From assembly GCF_964204645.1 (NCBI RefSeq), contig NC_134034.1, forward strand, positions 4,560,072 through 4,624,071: DNA of 64,000 nt, written 5' to 3'. The DNA comes from Tubulanus polymorphus. Taxonomy: Eukaryota > Nemertea > Palaeonemertea > Tubulaniformes > Tubulanidae. A model generated the notes under the pieces. It was not told where the DNA came from, did no database searches, and saw only the letters and a list, made by a program, of their open reading frames with translations. Shown in pieces: positions 43,888 through 53,625 of the stretch; position 1 is the first letter of the stretch, and the number at the start of each line of letters is the position of its first letter. A program made the translations under genes and the position numbers.

Positions 43888-44233
43888 GGTGGAAGAAGTG
43901 AAGAAAAAACCGAGATCACAGAAACAAATTGAATGGTCTCGGCAATTAGGAATTAAATCACAAGAATATAAAAAAGCTGTAAAAGAAAAAATAAGTAATA
44001 AAAATGTTAATAAAAATGGTGAAAATATTGTTATTTCTAATCCTTCTAATGATAGAATATTTGATAAATGTCTATATTTTACAGTTGGATTTGTAATTGT
44101 ATTCATTTTGATTGGGTGTAATTGGTATAAGAAATCAAATAAAATTCATGATATTTATAATTCTGAAACAACTGCTATCAAAAATGAAAATACTTCTGAA
44201 ATTCCAAAATTGACAATAAAAAAAATTGATTAA
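43880..44233 (+). CDS. Small single-pass membrane protein, 117 aa
   Basis: Intact; starts at TAATAAATG. Basic N-terminus (EEVKKKPRSQKQIEW), one membrane segment (FTVGFVIVFILIGCNWY, about residues 72-88) and a short polar tail. Similar short one-helix proteins with a Lys-rich N-terminus occur in other Polintons; role unknown. Confidence 0.6.
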   Translation: MSEVEEVKKKPRSQKQIEWSRQLGIKSQEYKKAVKEKISNKNVNKNGENIVISNPSNDRIFDKCLYFTVGFVIVFILIGCNWYKKSNKIHDIYNSETTAIKNENTSEIPKLTIKKID

Positions 44234-44424
44234 TATTTTAGAAAAAAAGCAAAAAAATAATTGAATATCACCATGTGGGTGCCGTACGGCACCATCTCAC
44301 TACTTTTGTCTATCACTGTGTGGGTGCAGTTTATGGCACCATCTATGCGGAGCAATTAAATTGTCCAGATAAATCATTTCGGATTCTTGATATTCATTAT
44401 TTTTATTAACTTATTTTTTTTAAT
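44234..44424. other. Palindrome between convergent genes of E1
   Basis: GGTGCCGTACGGCACC (44278-44293) is a perfect 16-bp palindrome; ctgtgtgggtgcagtttatggcacc about 30 bp on is a degenerate repeat of it. It sits where the last plus-strand gene and the last minus-strand gene meet tail to tail, so a role in 3'-end formation or termination is possible. Confidence 0.5.
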
Positions 44425-44752
44425 TTAATCAACAATTTCTAAATCATGATGTCCATCTTCATTTTTTCCATGATAGATTATTTTAAATCCTTCTAAATTT
44501 TTTTAATTCCTCTGTACTCAATGAAACCCATTTATCAGGTAAAAATACTTTAAATTCTCGCGATGTACTAACATTACAGTAGCTTAAATTCGCTGATACT
44601 TTCTCTCCATATTTAGTTTTTATCTTTTCTAATTTCAATATTTTATGTTCAATTTCTTTTGTAACATCAATTAACTTTTTTATTTCAAATTGTTTTTTTG
44701 CTGGTTTTATTCTGTTATTTATTGTTGCTAAGAATGCTTTTCTATCTCCCAT
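44425..44752 (-). pseudogene. Small Polinton gene next to the right repeat, frameshifted
   Basis: Opens MGDRKAFLATINNRIKPAKK, continues KIKTKYGEKVSANLSYC and FKVFLPDKWVSLSTEELK; an A-run near 44500 then shifts the frame, and the proper-looking tail IIYHGKNEDGHHDLEIVD lies in the next frame, ending at 44425. KYGxxV...FLPxKW...Y.G is a pattern of small Polinton proteins that may bind single-stranded DNA (uncertain). A relic with KYGNKF...YLPDGF is at about 48060-48260. Confidence 0.5.
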
Positions 44753-44765
44753 TTATAGGGAAAAC

Positions 44766-44819
44766 AAATTACTTGTGGTGATGAGTGGTGTCTCGCCCTC
44801 TCGCCCTCTGATCTGAAAC
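44766..44819 (-). repeat. E1 right terminal inverted repeat
   Basis: Reverse complement of the left end with one tandem 8-bp gain (gccctctc twice). It lies immediately upstream of the start of the minus-strand gene, as the left repeat does for polB. Confidence 0.85.
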
Positions 44820-45050
44820 CCCACTTTTACAATTACTATCAGCGATGAATCGTGACGAATTGTAAGAAGGATTACGATGAGCTCCACCACTACCACCATT
44901 CATCAAAACGTTCATAACGACATAATGGAAAACTAACAACTACAAGGATACAGATCTATGAGGAACGGTTTGCAAGACAGAGGTTAGAAAAAATGAAATA
45001 TGTTTTTGTTTTATTGCAATAAGACTTTTTTTATTCGCGTATTTTAAACG
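44820..45050. other. Right flank of E1
   Basis: Minus-strand reading gives MNVLMNGGSGGAHRNPSYNS up to the repeat border, which may be the tail of a gene cut by the E1 insertion. Too short to name. Confidence 0.3.
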
Positions 45051-45052
45051 TA

Positions 45053-45340
45053 TTAGAAATATTCATTTACAAATTCGTAACGTGTATCATTGTCACATCT
45101 CGTAAGGATTTTACTTAAAAAGATCTCGAGTATTCGTTCATTCGATGCGATGGTTTTATTTCGCAGAAATATTTTTCGCGTCGGATGATGTAGTTCATAT
45201 TTCGTACAACTTTGCCAGCGCTCCCATAACCCCGGTTTTCGGGGTGTATAATACTGCATTTTTAGAAACTCTACAGAATTCATCGATACGAATAACCTCT
45301 CCAATACAACAATTGGCGACGGCAGGCCGCAACAAGACAT
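45053..45340 (-). CDS. 95-codon frame, unknown
   Basis: Contains ELHHPTRKIFLRNKTIASNE and ends YEFVNEYF. No recognised domain. It shares strand and GC style with the TBP-like frame upstream, so both may be relics of one older element. Confidence 0.3.
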   Translation of the reverse strand: MSCCGLPSPIVVLERLFVSMNSVEFLKMQYYTPRKPGLWERWQSCTKYELHHPTRKIFLRNKTIASNERILEIFLSKILTRCDNDTRYEFVNEYF

Positions 45341-45409
45341 TGAACGTTTGAAATTAAAATAGAATAAAAGAAGGATTTCACGAGATATATAATAATATAC
45401 TTTAATATA

Positions 45410-45649
45410 TTATTTTTTACAACATTCGTTCACGTATTTTATTAGAATCTGGTAGACGCTATTCATGTCGGTTGTGGATCTAGCACCCACTACGATAACG
45501 GTACAGACTCGGTGAATGAGGCATTTGACCGTGATATAATATTCGCAAACAAGGCCCGGGAAAATCTCTGGTCCATACTGACAGTTCTCGTTTTTTCGGC
45601 TTAACTCGATTAGATCGATCGTTCTTAAGGTTTTAGCAATGCCGGTCAT
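45410..45649 (-). CDS. TBP-like fragment
   Basis: 79 codons with QYGPEIFPGLVCEY then CLIHRVCTVIVVGARSTTDM. Y-x-P-E-x-F-P-G-L followed by a V-V-x-G-A-(K/R) turn is the signature of the second half of TATA-binding protein. Length is about half a TBP core. Host TBPs are far more conserved, so this is probably a diverged, virus- or element-borne relative. Next to a Polinton polymerase relic of another lineage on the opposite strand. Confidence 0.4.
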   Translation of the reverse strand: MTGIAKTLRTIDLIELSRKNENCQYGPEIFPGLVCEYYITVKCLIHRVCTVIVVGARSTTDMNSVYQILIKYVNECCKK

Positions 45650-45879
45650 AGTCTGAACTTTGAAATTGTTAAAACGTACTGCTTAAACCTAAACGCTGTA
45701 TTTTCCTGGCAAATCGTCGATAAATCGTCATTGCTCCGTCGATAGACACACAAATCTACCGGTTTAAAACAATAAAAAGGTCTCGGATATTTTTCGACTT
45801 TTCACTATCAGAGCGCTAAAACTTTTACGATTGTAAATTACGTCGTGTTATCATCGAGCCATCTTAGTTAAATCGATTG

Positions 45880-47023
45880 CACAATTCATTTCAGCGGTAA
45901 CCAAAACGTTAAAGTTTTGTCATACAGCATTTTCGTTTACAATTTTAGATCTGAGAATAATATAGCCAGAAATTCAAAGCGACCGGTATCCGTTACAATT
46001 ACAATTGACGACCGAGAAAGAAATGACAAATGCGTAGACGCGCTACACATCATTCGTCGCACATTCGAAAACGTTCTCGGCGGTATCAGTGACCGACTTG
46101 ACGTGAACTCTCGTGATTGTACCCGTATATCAATACATCAACCGTCATTGGCCATCAATATCAATCTATGTTTTATGCCGTACGAACGATAGACTGTTGA
46201 TTTTCTGTTGACTATTACTATTATTATTATTATTATTATTATTATTGTTTTTATTATTATTATAATAATTATTATTACCATTATTATAATTACTTTATTA
46301 TTATTATTATTATTATTGATTAGCATTATTATTATCAATAGCATTATTTACATAAGTATAACTGCACATTCCCCTGCACTCTGCACAAGGTTCCAGTGCC
46401 TTAATTTTAAGTACAACCTGTTGGCTTGCACTGGATACCTCGTAACCGTACTATGTTATTTGGTAAAAGTATTTTGCGGCTGATCGCAAGACGAATAACC
46501 ATTAATCGGTGGATCTCGCTACCGATTTCAAATCAAAAAAGACCAATTCAACGTTTAACAAGACGACGACAGTTTTTTGATTTTGAAACGGACTCCTCCT
46601 CGCCCCCGTACACACCGTGGCATATCCTGAAGCGGATCGTAGATGGCTTTTTACAGACACGCATCGCGGGGCAACCGTATTTGCCCATAACTTTAAGGCG
46701 TTCGACGGTATTTTCGTTTAAAAATACCTGGTCAAGTTTGGAATAATCCCGTCGATTAAACCGGTCGGTGGTAAGATTCTCTCGATGAAAGTCGAGCATC
46801 TCGAGATGACATTGTTGGATTCGTTTAGTTGCTTGCCGATGAAACTGGCGAAATTACCGAAGACGCTCGTCTTCGAAGAATTAAAGAAGGGCTACTTCCC
46901 TTACATTTTTGAAGACCAGAAAACATTGACTACGACGGACCGTTACCGGACGCGTGGTTCTATAACCCGGACAGTTTTACGGCGAAGTATCTAGAAAACG
47001 CTGGATAACGTTTTCGAACGGAT
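45880..47023 (+). pseudogene. polB: DNA polymerase B relic of a second Polinton lineage (E4)
   Basis: Broken pieces: an N-terminal stretch (RPVSVTITIDDRERNDKC ... FMPYER, 45960-46190), FFDFETD (exonuclease I, about 46573), HNFKAFDGIFV then TAA (exonuclease II, about 46688), VKFGIIPSIKPVGGKILSMK, LLDSFSCLPMKLAKLPKT, ELKKGYFPYIF, then in another frame DGPLPDAWFYNPDSF. These are hallmarks of the common animal Polinton polymerase and differ clearly from E1. Codon use is GC-richer than E1. An ATT microsatellite (46210-46345) interrupts it, and a TAA and frameshifts kill it. It ends abruptly at about 47023. Confidence 0.75.
46210..46345. repeat. ATT/TAT microsatellite
   Basis: Imperfect tri-nucleotide run with interspersed changes. 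The Ile-rich and Asn/Ile-rich open frames over it on both strands are low-complexity artefacts. Confidence 0.9.
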
Positions 47024-47024
47024 A

Positions 47025-47547
47025 CGGATCTCAACACATTGTTTCATTAGGATTATATCTTTAAATTCATTATCTAAGTCACATTGAATTGCAAAATCTT
47101 TAAAATTTCAATATATCACATTGAATTCCAATACATGCATTTGATTTATTACTATTAAAGATACTTTGTTTATTATCAAAATTAAAATAATTTAATAGTG
47201 GATTTTTAATTCTCAAGGTTCACAAATGATTAGCCTTTGAAAGTATTATATCACTTCGTTAAAATGAATTTTAAGAATAATTGTTATGGTTACATCTAAT
47301 TTAGCTTCATTATTTAACACTGTGAAAATATTTTAGGATTTTCAACACCATTATCTAAAGTATCTATTAGTCCAATAATTAAATATGTTTCATTTAATAG
47401 TATTTGATTGATTATAGTGATATTATCAATATCATATTGTCTTCCATACACAAATTTTTATGCTGAGAAATCATTTTTAATGTTGAATAGTGAAAATAAG
47501 TTATTAGTTCCTTTTATTTCAAATTTGAATTCGGTTTCTTCTTTCAT
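47025..47547 (-). pseudogene. Relic of the 48.97-kb gene family, inverted copy
   Basis: Starts at MKEETEFKFEIKGTNNLFSL (47547 down), continues DIDNITIINQILLNETYLII and TLDNGVENPK, then decays; IGIQCD and CDLDNEF remain near 47100-47060. Clearly related to the plus-strand gene at 48976. The two face away from each other across about 1.4 kb. Confidence 0.6.
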
Positions 47548-47559
47548 CTATATATAGCA

Positions 47560-48915
47560 AAATTTTCATTAAATTGATTTTCAAGATTATTTATATTTTA
47601 AAATCTAAATTATTTTACTCACACTTTAATATCTTAAAAATCTAAATTCTTTTACTCACACTTCACTAACACTTTGTATTTTAGAAACTATTGATATATC
47701 TAGCGATGAGAGGGACGACTAAGAAAGTGAGACTTCTTTAAGAATAATATAAGAATTCTTAGTTCCTTAATAATTTTGATAATTTCCTTTAATAATGCTT
47801 TAAGAATTCTTGGATGATAAAATTAAAATACGAACAATATTATAACTAATTTATTTTTTCTAAATCAATTATCATTATATATTTCATACAATATTTTATC
47901 ATTTTTATATATTTCACAGATCATTGTATTATCTTTTACTATTCTTTAAATAAAAAGTATGAAAAATCTATTTTCATCAATCGTTAATTACCGGTTACTT
48001 TTTATCAATTATTTTACATATTTTGTTTTTCAAATTCTATAACATGATGTCATTTTTAATCTTTACCTTTATAGATAATATAAAAGATACCTGATCATCA
48101 TTTAAAACATCATATCTTCAATTAATTCTATTAAATCCATCTGGTAGATATGTTCCAAATTTATAATTATACATTAAACCTTCATATTCCGAATGTGTAA
48201 ATTTATTTCCATATTTTGTTGTAATAATTTCAATATCTGTGATTAAATATCTTTTTATTCAATGGGTATTTACTTAACTTTATATCAATATAATACTAAT
48301 GGATAGCCCGTGAAGACCACCATTTTTCAACGTAGAACTTCCTACCCATTAGTTCATTGCATACGAATTGAGTAGGAGCATTTTAAAGTGGCCTATTAGG
48401 CCTATGTGGTGTAATCACCCGTGTCCAAAGAGACCATATGGGATCTCGGGTCCGAGTTCACATGTGCCCGAAAAAACTGGGGCCCCTAATCACATACTGA
48501 AAATTTCTCCTTCCCATGGAGGCCAGTAATAGGGGTAATAGGCTTTCAGGCCAAAGGTCGAACGGTCGAGCTCATTAAAAAACAAAACATTAAAATAATA
48601 ATAATTTCTACTTGAATTAGTCGGGAAACTCATAAAAAATGAAAAATAATTCTCACACACTCGAATTTATTTTTCATTTTCTACTCGCTAGAAAAAGTGT
48701 GAGTAAAGTGTGAGTGAAATAATTCATATTTTAACAGATTTCGAGTAAAAATATAAGTAAAATAAATGGATAACTAAAAGAATATAAAAGTGTGAGTAAA
48801 GTGTGAGTGAAATAGTTTATATTTTAAACATATTTCAATATTTATATTTGTATGAGTTAGATTTTTAAACATTAAAAGTGTGAGTAAAGTGTGAGTGAAA
48901 TAATTCATATTTAAA
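47560..48915. other. Spacer between divergent relics
   Basis: Contains a minus-strand relic at about 48260-48060 (ITTKYGNKFTHSEYEG, YLPDGFNRIN) related to the last gene of E1, and three copies of aaagtgtgagtaaagtgtgagtgaaata at 48670-48900 with inverse words (ttactcacact) at 47615-47670. A GC-richer block of about 280 bp at 48300-48580 (cgtgaagaccaccattt ... ggtcgaacggtcgagctc) looks like a foreign short insertion, possibly a SINE, but I cannot prove it. Confidence 0.45.
48670..48905 (+). repeat. GTGTGAGTAAAGTGTGAGTG repeats
   Basis: Three units of about 75-80 bp sharing aaagtgtgagtaaagtgtga followed by gtgaaataattcatatttta. They lie directly upstream of the plus-strand gene at 48976; the inverse words occur upstream of its minus-strand relative. 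Confidence 0.75.
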
Positions 48916-48975
48916 ACATTGAATATTTATATTTATATGTGTTGGATTCATTTTAATAAAAGTTTTGTTATTAAA

Positions 48976-49641
48976 ATGAAGACAGAAGAAGAAGAACCCA
49001 ACTTTAAAATCGAAATCAATGAAACCAATAAATCATTTTCACAGTTTTACATTAAAAATTATATTTCAGCAACAAATTTAGTGTCCGCAAGACATTATAA
49101 AATCGATAATATTACTATGATTAATCAAATATTATCAAATGAAACATATTTAATTATTGAACTAGTAGATACTTTTGATAATGGCGTTAATAATCCTAAA
49201 TTGTTCAATACAGTTTTTAATTTTAAAGGAACTTTAGATGAAAACATCATTAATATTCTTAAAACTCCTTTCAATGAAAGAAATGATGATATAATACTTT
49301 CAAAAGATTACAATGATTTGATTGACTTAAGAATTGAAAGAAGACAATTATATTATTTCAATTTTGATAATAAACAAATTATCTATAATGAAAATTCATC
49401 AAATATTGGAATTCAATGTGAATTAGATAATGAAAAATCATATAAAGATATTGCAGTTCAATGTAATTTAGATGATGAATTTAGAAAATTCAATCCTTAT
49501 GAAAAAGTGCATTGTTATTGCGGAGGTAAATATTTAAAATCACATAAATCAAAAAATTATGAAACAATTAAAGGAGTTAGTTTAACAATACCTTTTTTTC
49601 TTTACCGAATTAACCGTGTATTTACTAAGATAAATCTTTAG
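48976..49641 (+). CDS. Polinton-associated protein with C-terminal zinc knuckle, 221 aa
   Basis: I start it at ATG 48976 (MKTEEEEPNFKIEINETNKS), because the inverted relative begins at the same place; the frame is open 19 codons further upstream. Middle: YKIDNITMINQILSNETYLI. Two short repeats GIQCELDNE / AVQCNLDDE, then CYCGGKYLKSHKSKNYET, a C-x-C...H zinc-finger-like end seen in mobile-element proteins. The tail after ETIKG appears to be foreign sequence from about 49587. Function unknown. Confidence 0.5.
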   Translation: MKTEEEEPNFKIEINETNKSFSQFYIKNYISATNLVSARHYKIDNITMINQILSNETYLIIELVDTFDNGVNNPKLFNTVFNFKGTLDENIINILKTPFNERNDDIILSKDYNDLIDLRIERRQLYYFNFDNKQIIYNENSSNIGIQCELDNEKSYKDIAVQCNLDDEFRKFNPYEKVHCYCGGKYLKSHKSKNYETIKGVSLTIPFFLYRINRVFTKINL

Positions 49642-50061
49642 TGTACCGGGGAATCGTAGGCCTAAACTAAACAGGCCGTAGAGATATGGCGGAGAAAAGC
49701 TGTTATGTCGACGAGGTATCAAAATAAAAGAATATATTACTTTATTCGCGGGCTTCAACCATTTATCAATACTCTATATTTCCTACAGTACATACCGATC
49801 ATTGTCAAATGCACAAGGTATTTACTAAATACAAGTATATAACACACTCCTATCCGTATGCTGGACTCACACTTGACATTCGGAGTAAGCGTTCGCTCTG
49901 GGGGAAAGGAGATCGTTCGCTGTGTCGCTTGAAGTGTTTATCGAGTTTTACGCGACCTTAAGGCTTTAGTATGGTGGCTGATAAGATAAAAAAACATGAA
50001 TATGCAAATGAGGGCGACATTACGACAAAACGACAAAACTAAAATAACGCGAGAAAACAAT
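49642..50061. other. GC-richer gap, nothing recognised
   Basis: Composition changes sharply from the AT-rich gene before it. No frame with a domain; leads into the minisatellite. Confidence 0.4.
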
Positions 50062-50910
50062 GATTTTGATTTTGTCGCCCGCGACAATTCATTATTTTGG
50101 TTTTGTCACACGCGACAATTCAATATTGTGGTTTTATCGCCCGCGACAATTCATTATTTTGGTTTTATCGCCAGCGACAATTCATTATTTTGGTTTTGTC
50201 GCCCGAGACAATTCATTATTTTGGTTTTATCGCCGGCGACAATTCATTATTACGGTTTTATCGCCCGCGACAATTCATTATTTTGGTTTTGTCGCCCGCG
50301 ACAATTCACCTTTTTAGTTTTGTCGCCCGCGACAATTCACCATTTTGGTTTTGTCACCCGCGAAAATTCATTATTTTGGTTTTATCGCCCGCGACAATTC
50401 ATTATTTTGGTTTTGTCGCCAGCCACAATTCATTAGTTTGATTTTGTCGCCCGCGACAATTCAATATTTTGGTTTTGTCGCCCGCGACAATTCACCATTT
50501 TGGTTTTGTCGCCTGGACAATTCACCATATTGGTTTTGTCGCCCGCGACAATTCACCATATTGGTTTTGTCGCCCGCGACAATTCATTATTTTGGTTTTG
50601 TCGCCCCCACAATTCTTTTTTTGGTTTTGTCGCTCGACATTTCATTAGTTTGGTTTTGTTGCTTGTGACAATTCATTATTTTGGTTTTGTCGCCCGCGAC
50701 AATTCAATATTTTGGTTTTGTCGCCCGCCACAATTCAATATTTTGGTTTTATCGCCCACGACAATTCATTACTTTGGTTTTATCTCCAGCGACAATTCAT
50801 TATTTTGGTTTTGTCGCCTGCGACAATTCTTCTTTTTGGTTTTGTCGCCCGCGACAATTAATTATTTTGGTTTTCATAATTTTGGTTTTGTCGCCCGTGG
50901 TTTTGTCGGA
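50062..50910. repeat. 31-bp minisatellite with internal palindrome
   Basis: About 27 imperfect copies of a unit around tcattattttggttttgtcg plus cccgcgacaat. Each unit holds TTGTCGC-CC-GCGACAA, a perfect 7-bp dyad. Because 31 is not a multiple of 3, all three frames look alike and open (FWFCRPRQF-type repeats); these are not genes. Variants at the palindrome are often changed on one arm only. Confidence 0.9.
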
Positions 50911-50929
50911 ACATTAAGTTTTTTTGTCG

Positions 50930-51285
50930 AACAGTGTGTTCAGGTGGTTTTGGAAATTTACTCGGTCTGGTATATTTTGGATTACTGTGTATGTCATTTG
51001 TCAGGACATTAAACAGAAGACGACTTAGGATACTACCTTGCGTGACTCCACTAGTTAGACCGTCTCATTCCAAGATGAGGCGTTCCGTTGATTTCGGTTA
51101 CAAGTTTCCGTTCAGAGATAACTGCTGAGCCATTTGGGCGACCTATCATTGATACTGTTTCCTAATAGCCTGTTTAGTAATGGCTGATGTTGAGCCTTAT
51201 CAAATGCTTTGTTGAAATCCCCCGTTGAACAGGATTCTAAGACTGTGCACAAAACCCGTTATCGCTGCTTTGCAGCTATATTTCT
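50930..51285 (-). pseudogene. LINE reverse transcriptase scrap
   Basis: On the minus strand, DFNKAFDKAQHQPLLNRLLG, PKWLSSYL and in another frame TQGSILSRLLFNVL, i.e. RT motif A and B regions with D-x-x-K-A-F and QG-S. Only about 110 codons remain. Lies at the broken end of E2. Confidence 0.55.
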
Positions 51286-51289
51286 AGCT

Positions 51290-51582
51290 GTTCTCGCGGT
51301 TTCATAAATCTTAAATAATCTAATAATTTCATCTGATTTCATTGTATCTAATTCATTATAAGTTAAATTTTTACCGATAAAATTTTTACATTTTCCAGAT
51401 GCTATTAATATTTCTAATTGATGTTTACAATAAAGATGATATTCATAATTATTATTTGTTGTAACATTATTTAAAGCACCATCATCTGGAGTTAATTTTG
51501 TTTCTGTTATTCCTAAATCATCTAAAGTTTTTTCAATTGGAACATCACCATTTTTAGATTTTATTTTCTTTTCACCTCCCAT
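51290..51582 (-). pseudogene. E2 copy of the small post-ATPase gene, truncated
   Basis: MGGEKKIKSKNGDVPIEKTL ... SDEIIRLFKIYET, then foreign sequence from about 51290. The N-terminal 90 residues match E1 nearly perfectly. Starts at TATATAAATG. Confidence 0.75.
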
Positions 51583-51596
51583 TTATATAACAAAAA

Positions 51597-51887
51597 AATT
51601 AGTTGTGATGTTGCAACTAGAATTTAACTACAATGTAACTAAAAATCAACTAGATTAACAAACTAGTTGAATTATTATTGTTTTTATTTATTTCTTGTTA
51701 AATCTAGTTGATTTTTGTTCCAACTACCAATAACTTGAATTCAACTAGAATGTAACTAAAAATATACTAGATTAGAAAGCTAGTTAAAATATTGTTGAAT
51801 TTTATTTGATTTTTGTTTCAAATACCAATAACTAGAATTCAACTAGAATGTAACCAAAAATGTAATAGATTAACAAACCAGTTGAAT
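51597..51887. repeat. E2 copy of the CTAGTTGAATT-type repeats
   Basis: Same words as E1 43069-43333 in inverse orientation (aactagaatgtaac, ctagattaac). Presence in both copies at the same place argues for an original part of the element. Confidence 0.7.
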
Positions 51888-52497
51888 TTAAATAAATTCA
51901 TATTTAAATGGGTGTTGTAATCTAAATAGTAATTTTGATCTTTTATCATTTTTCAACTTATCCATATACTCATTATGTAAATCATGTGGAATAATATCAT
52001 TTTCTTCAAGCGCATTTTTCATCGATTTTCAATCTTTATTATAAAAGTAAAACTAAAAATCTAATGTTTTCTCTAAAATCTTTAACAATTGAATTATATT
52101 TTTGATTTAAAACCCAAGTTGTTATCCCAAAATGTCTACCAGAAAAAGCTAAATAACATAACTCACTCTCTCTAATTTTTGAATCATGTAAATTTGCACA
52201 ATCATCTATGATAAATAATGTATTTGATCCTTTATAAATATCAATTGCTATTTTTATACAATTATCTAAATTTTCTTTTAGTGTTTTAGGATCTAATATA
52301 ATAAATTTATTATATCTAGTAATATTTCTATCATAAGTTTGATTAAATTCATATGTTGGACAAAATAATACTATATTATCAAAATAGTTTTTATAAACAG
52401 TTTCTAATAAATTTAATATAAAATAAGTTTTTCCACAATTTGTTACGTCAGAAACTAACATATTATGAGGCTCAAATATAAATAATTCCTTATTCAT
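51888..52497 (-). pseudogene. E2 packaging ATPase, broken and fused to integrase
   Basis: Matches E1 ATPase, but Walker A begins with Asp (DVTNCGKT), and the frame is lost near 52045 (RFLVLLL then stop). The upstream integrase has no stop codon before it: where E1 has ATA TAA ATG, E2 has ATA AAT ATG, so integrase tail and ATPase form a single frame (52974-52039). Confidence 0.85.
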
Positions 52498-53625
52498 ATT
52501 TATATTTTTAATTTTACTTGATAATATCCATTCATTGAATTTATCTGGCCATCCAACCCATTTTACTAAAGAATATTTTTTTCTTTCAACAGTTTTTGTT
52601 TTTAATACTTTTTCAATTTTATATTCTTGTTCTAGATTTTCAGTAGTTAAACTAAATTCTTCTTCATAAAAATACCCATCAACTTCTTCACCATCTAAAT
52701 CTTCTAATTTATAGACATATGGTTTTGTTGTTATTACCTTTTTTATTTTATATATTTCCCTAGTAAAATTTCGATCGTATCCTTCGTCAATTATCTTCTT
52801 ATACTTAGAAATTCTAACATTTTGACCAACTTTAAATTTAGGTTCACCAAAATCATCTACAAGAAATGCACCATATAAATTATTCCAAACAATTTCAGCA
52901 TTTTCAGGTTTTGTAGCATCAATAGGTATCATTCCAATAGAAGAATGATAAGAATTATTATATCCTTCTATCAATTTTGGTTAAACATCAATCCATTTAA
53001 AAGTATTATTTGCTGTAAAATATTTCCACATTCTTGTTCTTAATGTTCTATTAAATCGTTCAACAACTGCTGCTTTTTTATCCGATTTTGTTGAAAAATA
53101 TTTAATATTATGATTGTCTAAGGGTTCATGAACAAGTGAATTATCAAACTCTTTTCCATCATGAAATTGTATTTTTTCTGGTTTTAGTTTATCATCCGAA
53201 AGAAATTTTCTTAAAACATTTGATGTTTGTACATCATCTTTTCTATAAAGTGGGAAGCTCCATACATAACGACAAAAAATATCAATTATATTCAATAACC
53301 ACCAATAATCATCATTATCTTTCTTAACATTTTTCATATCAATTAAATCTCCTTGCCACTGTTGATCTACATAACCTACCATAGTTTTACGAGTTTTATA
53401 TTTTCTAACAATTTTTTTATGTGTTGTGTATGTTGGTTGCTCTAACATAAATTCATTTATATCTTTATATTTAACTAAATTTTGTGGGATTACCTTATCT
53501 AATTTATCTTGTTTTAGTTGACGCCATATATTTTTAGTAGAAGAATAAGCAACCGTACTCTCAGGGTTGTAATATAAATTTCTTAAATATTGTTCTTTAG
53601 TATTAGGAGTTTTTTTACCACCCAT
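52498..53625 (-). pseudogene. int: E2 integrase, inactive
   Basis: Same length and domains as E1 (core plus chromodomain), starting at GATATATAAATG. TAA at 52981-52983 replaces the Leu codon in WIDVLPKL, and the second catalytic Asp is His (IQFHDGKEF, codon 53161-53163). Both changes would abolish activity. Confidence 0.85.

Larger units (their letters stand above)
26372..44819 (+). mobile_element. Polinton/Maverick E1, nearly complete (18.4 kb with insert)
   Basis: Bounded by terminal inverted repeats (26372-26416 and 44766-44819). Subtracting the 2.16-kb transposon inside leaves about 16.3 kb, a usual Polinton size. Gene order: polB with intein (+), zinc-ribbon protein (-), minor capsid (+), small proteins, membrane proteins, coiled-coil protein, major capsid candidate, integrase, ATPase, two small genes (+) and a last gene (-) abutting the right repeat. 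It carries both the capsid-type and the integrase-type genes of Polintons/adintoviruses; no adenovirus-type maturation protease was recognised. AT content is far above the flanks. Many genes carry one or two disabling changes, so it is a degraded provirus-like copy. Confidence 0.9.

Noticed and set aside
46138-46483. Ile/Asn-rich open frames on both strands
   Set aside because: Caused by the ATT microsatellite.
48300-48580. A SINE
   Set aside because: GC-richer block with tRNA-like flavour, but no clear A and B boxes, tail or target duplication, so only mentioned as a possibility.
50062-50910. CRISPR-like array
   Set aside because: No unique spacers; it is a continuous minisatellite in animal DNA.
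49996-51012. Long overlapping open frames with FWFCRPRQF-like repeats
   Set aside because: They follow from a 31-bp repeat free of stops in all three frames; no independent sign of coding.
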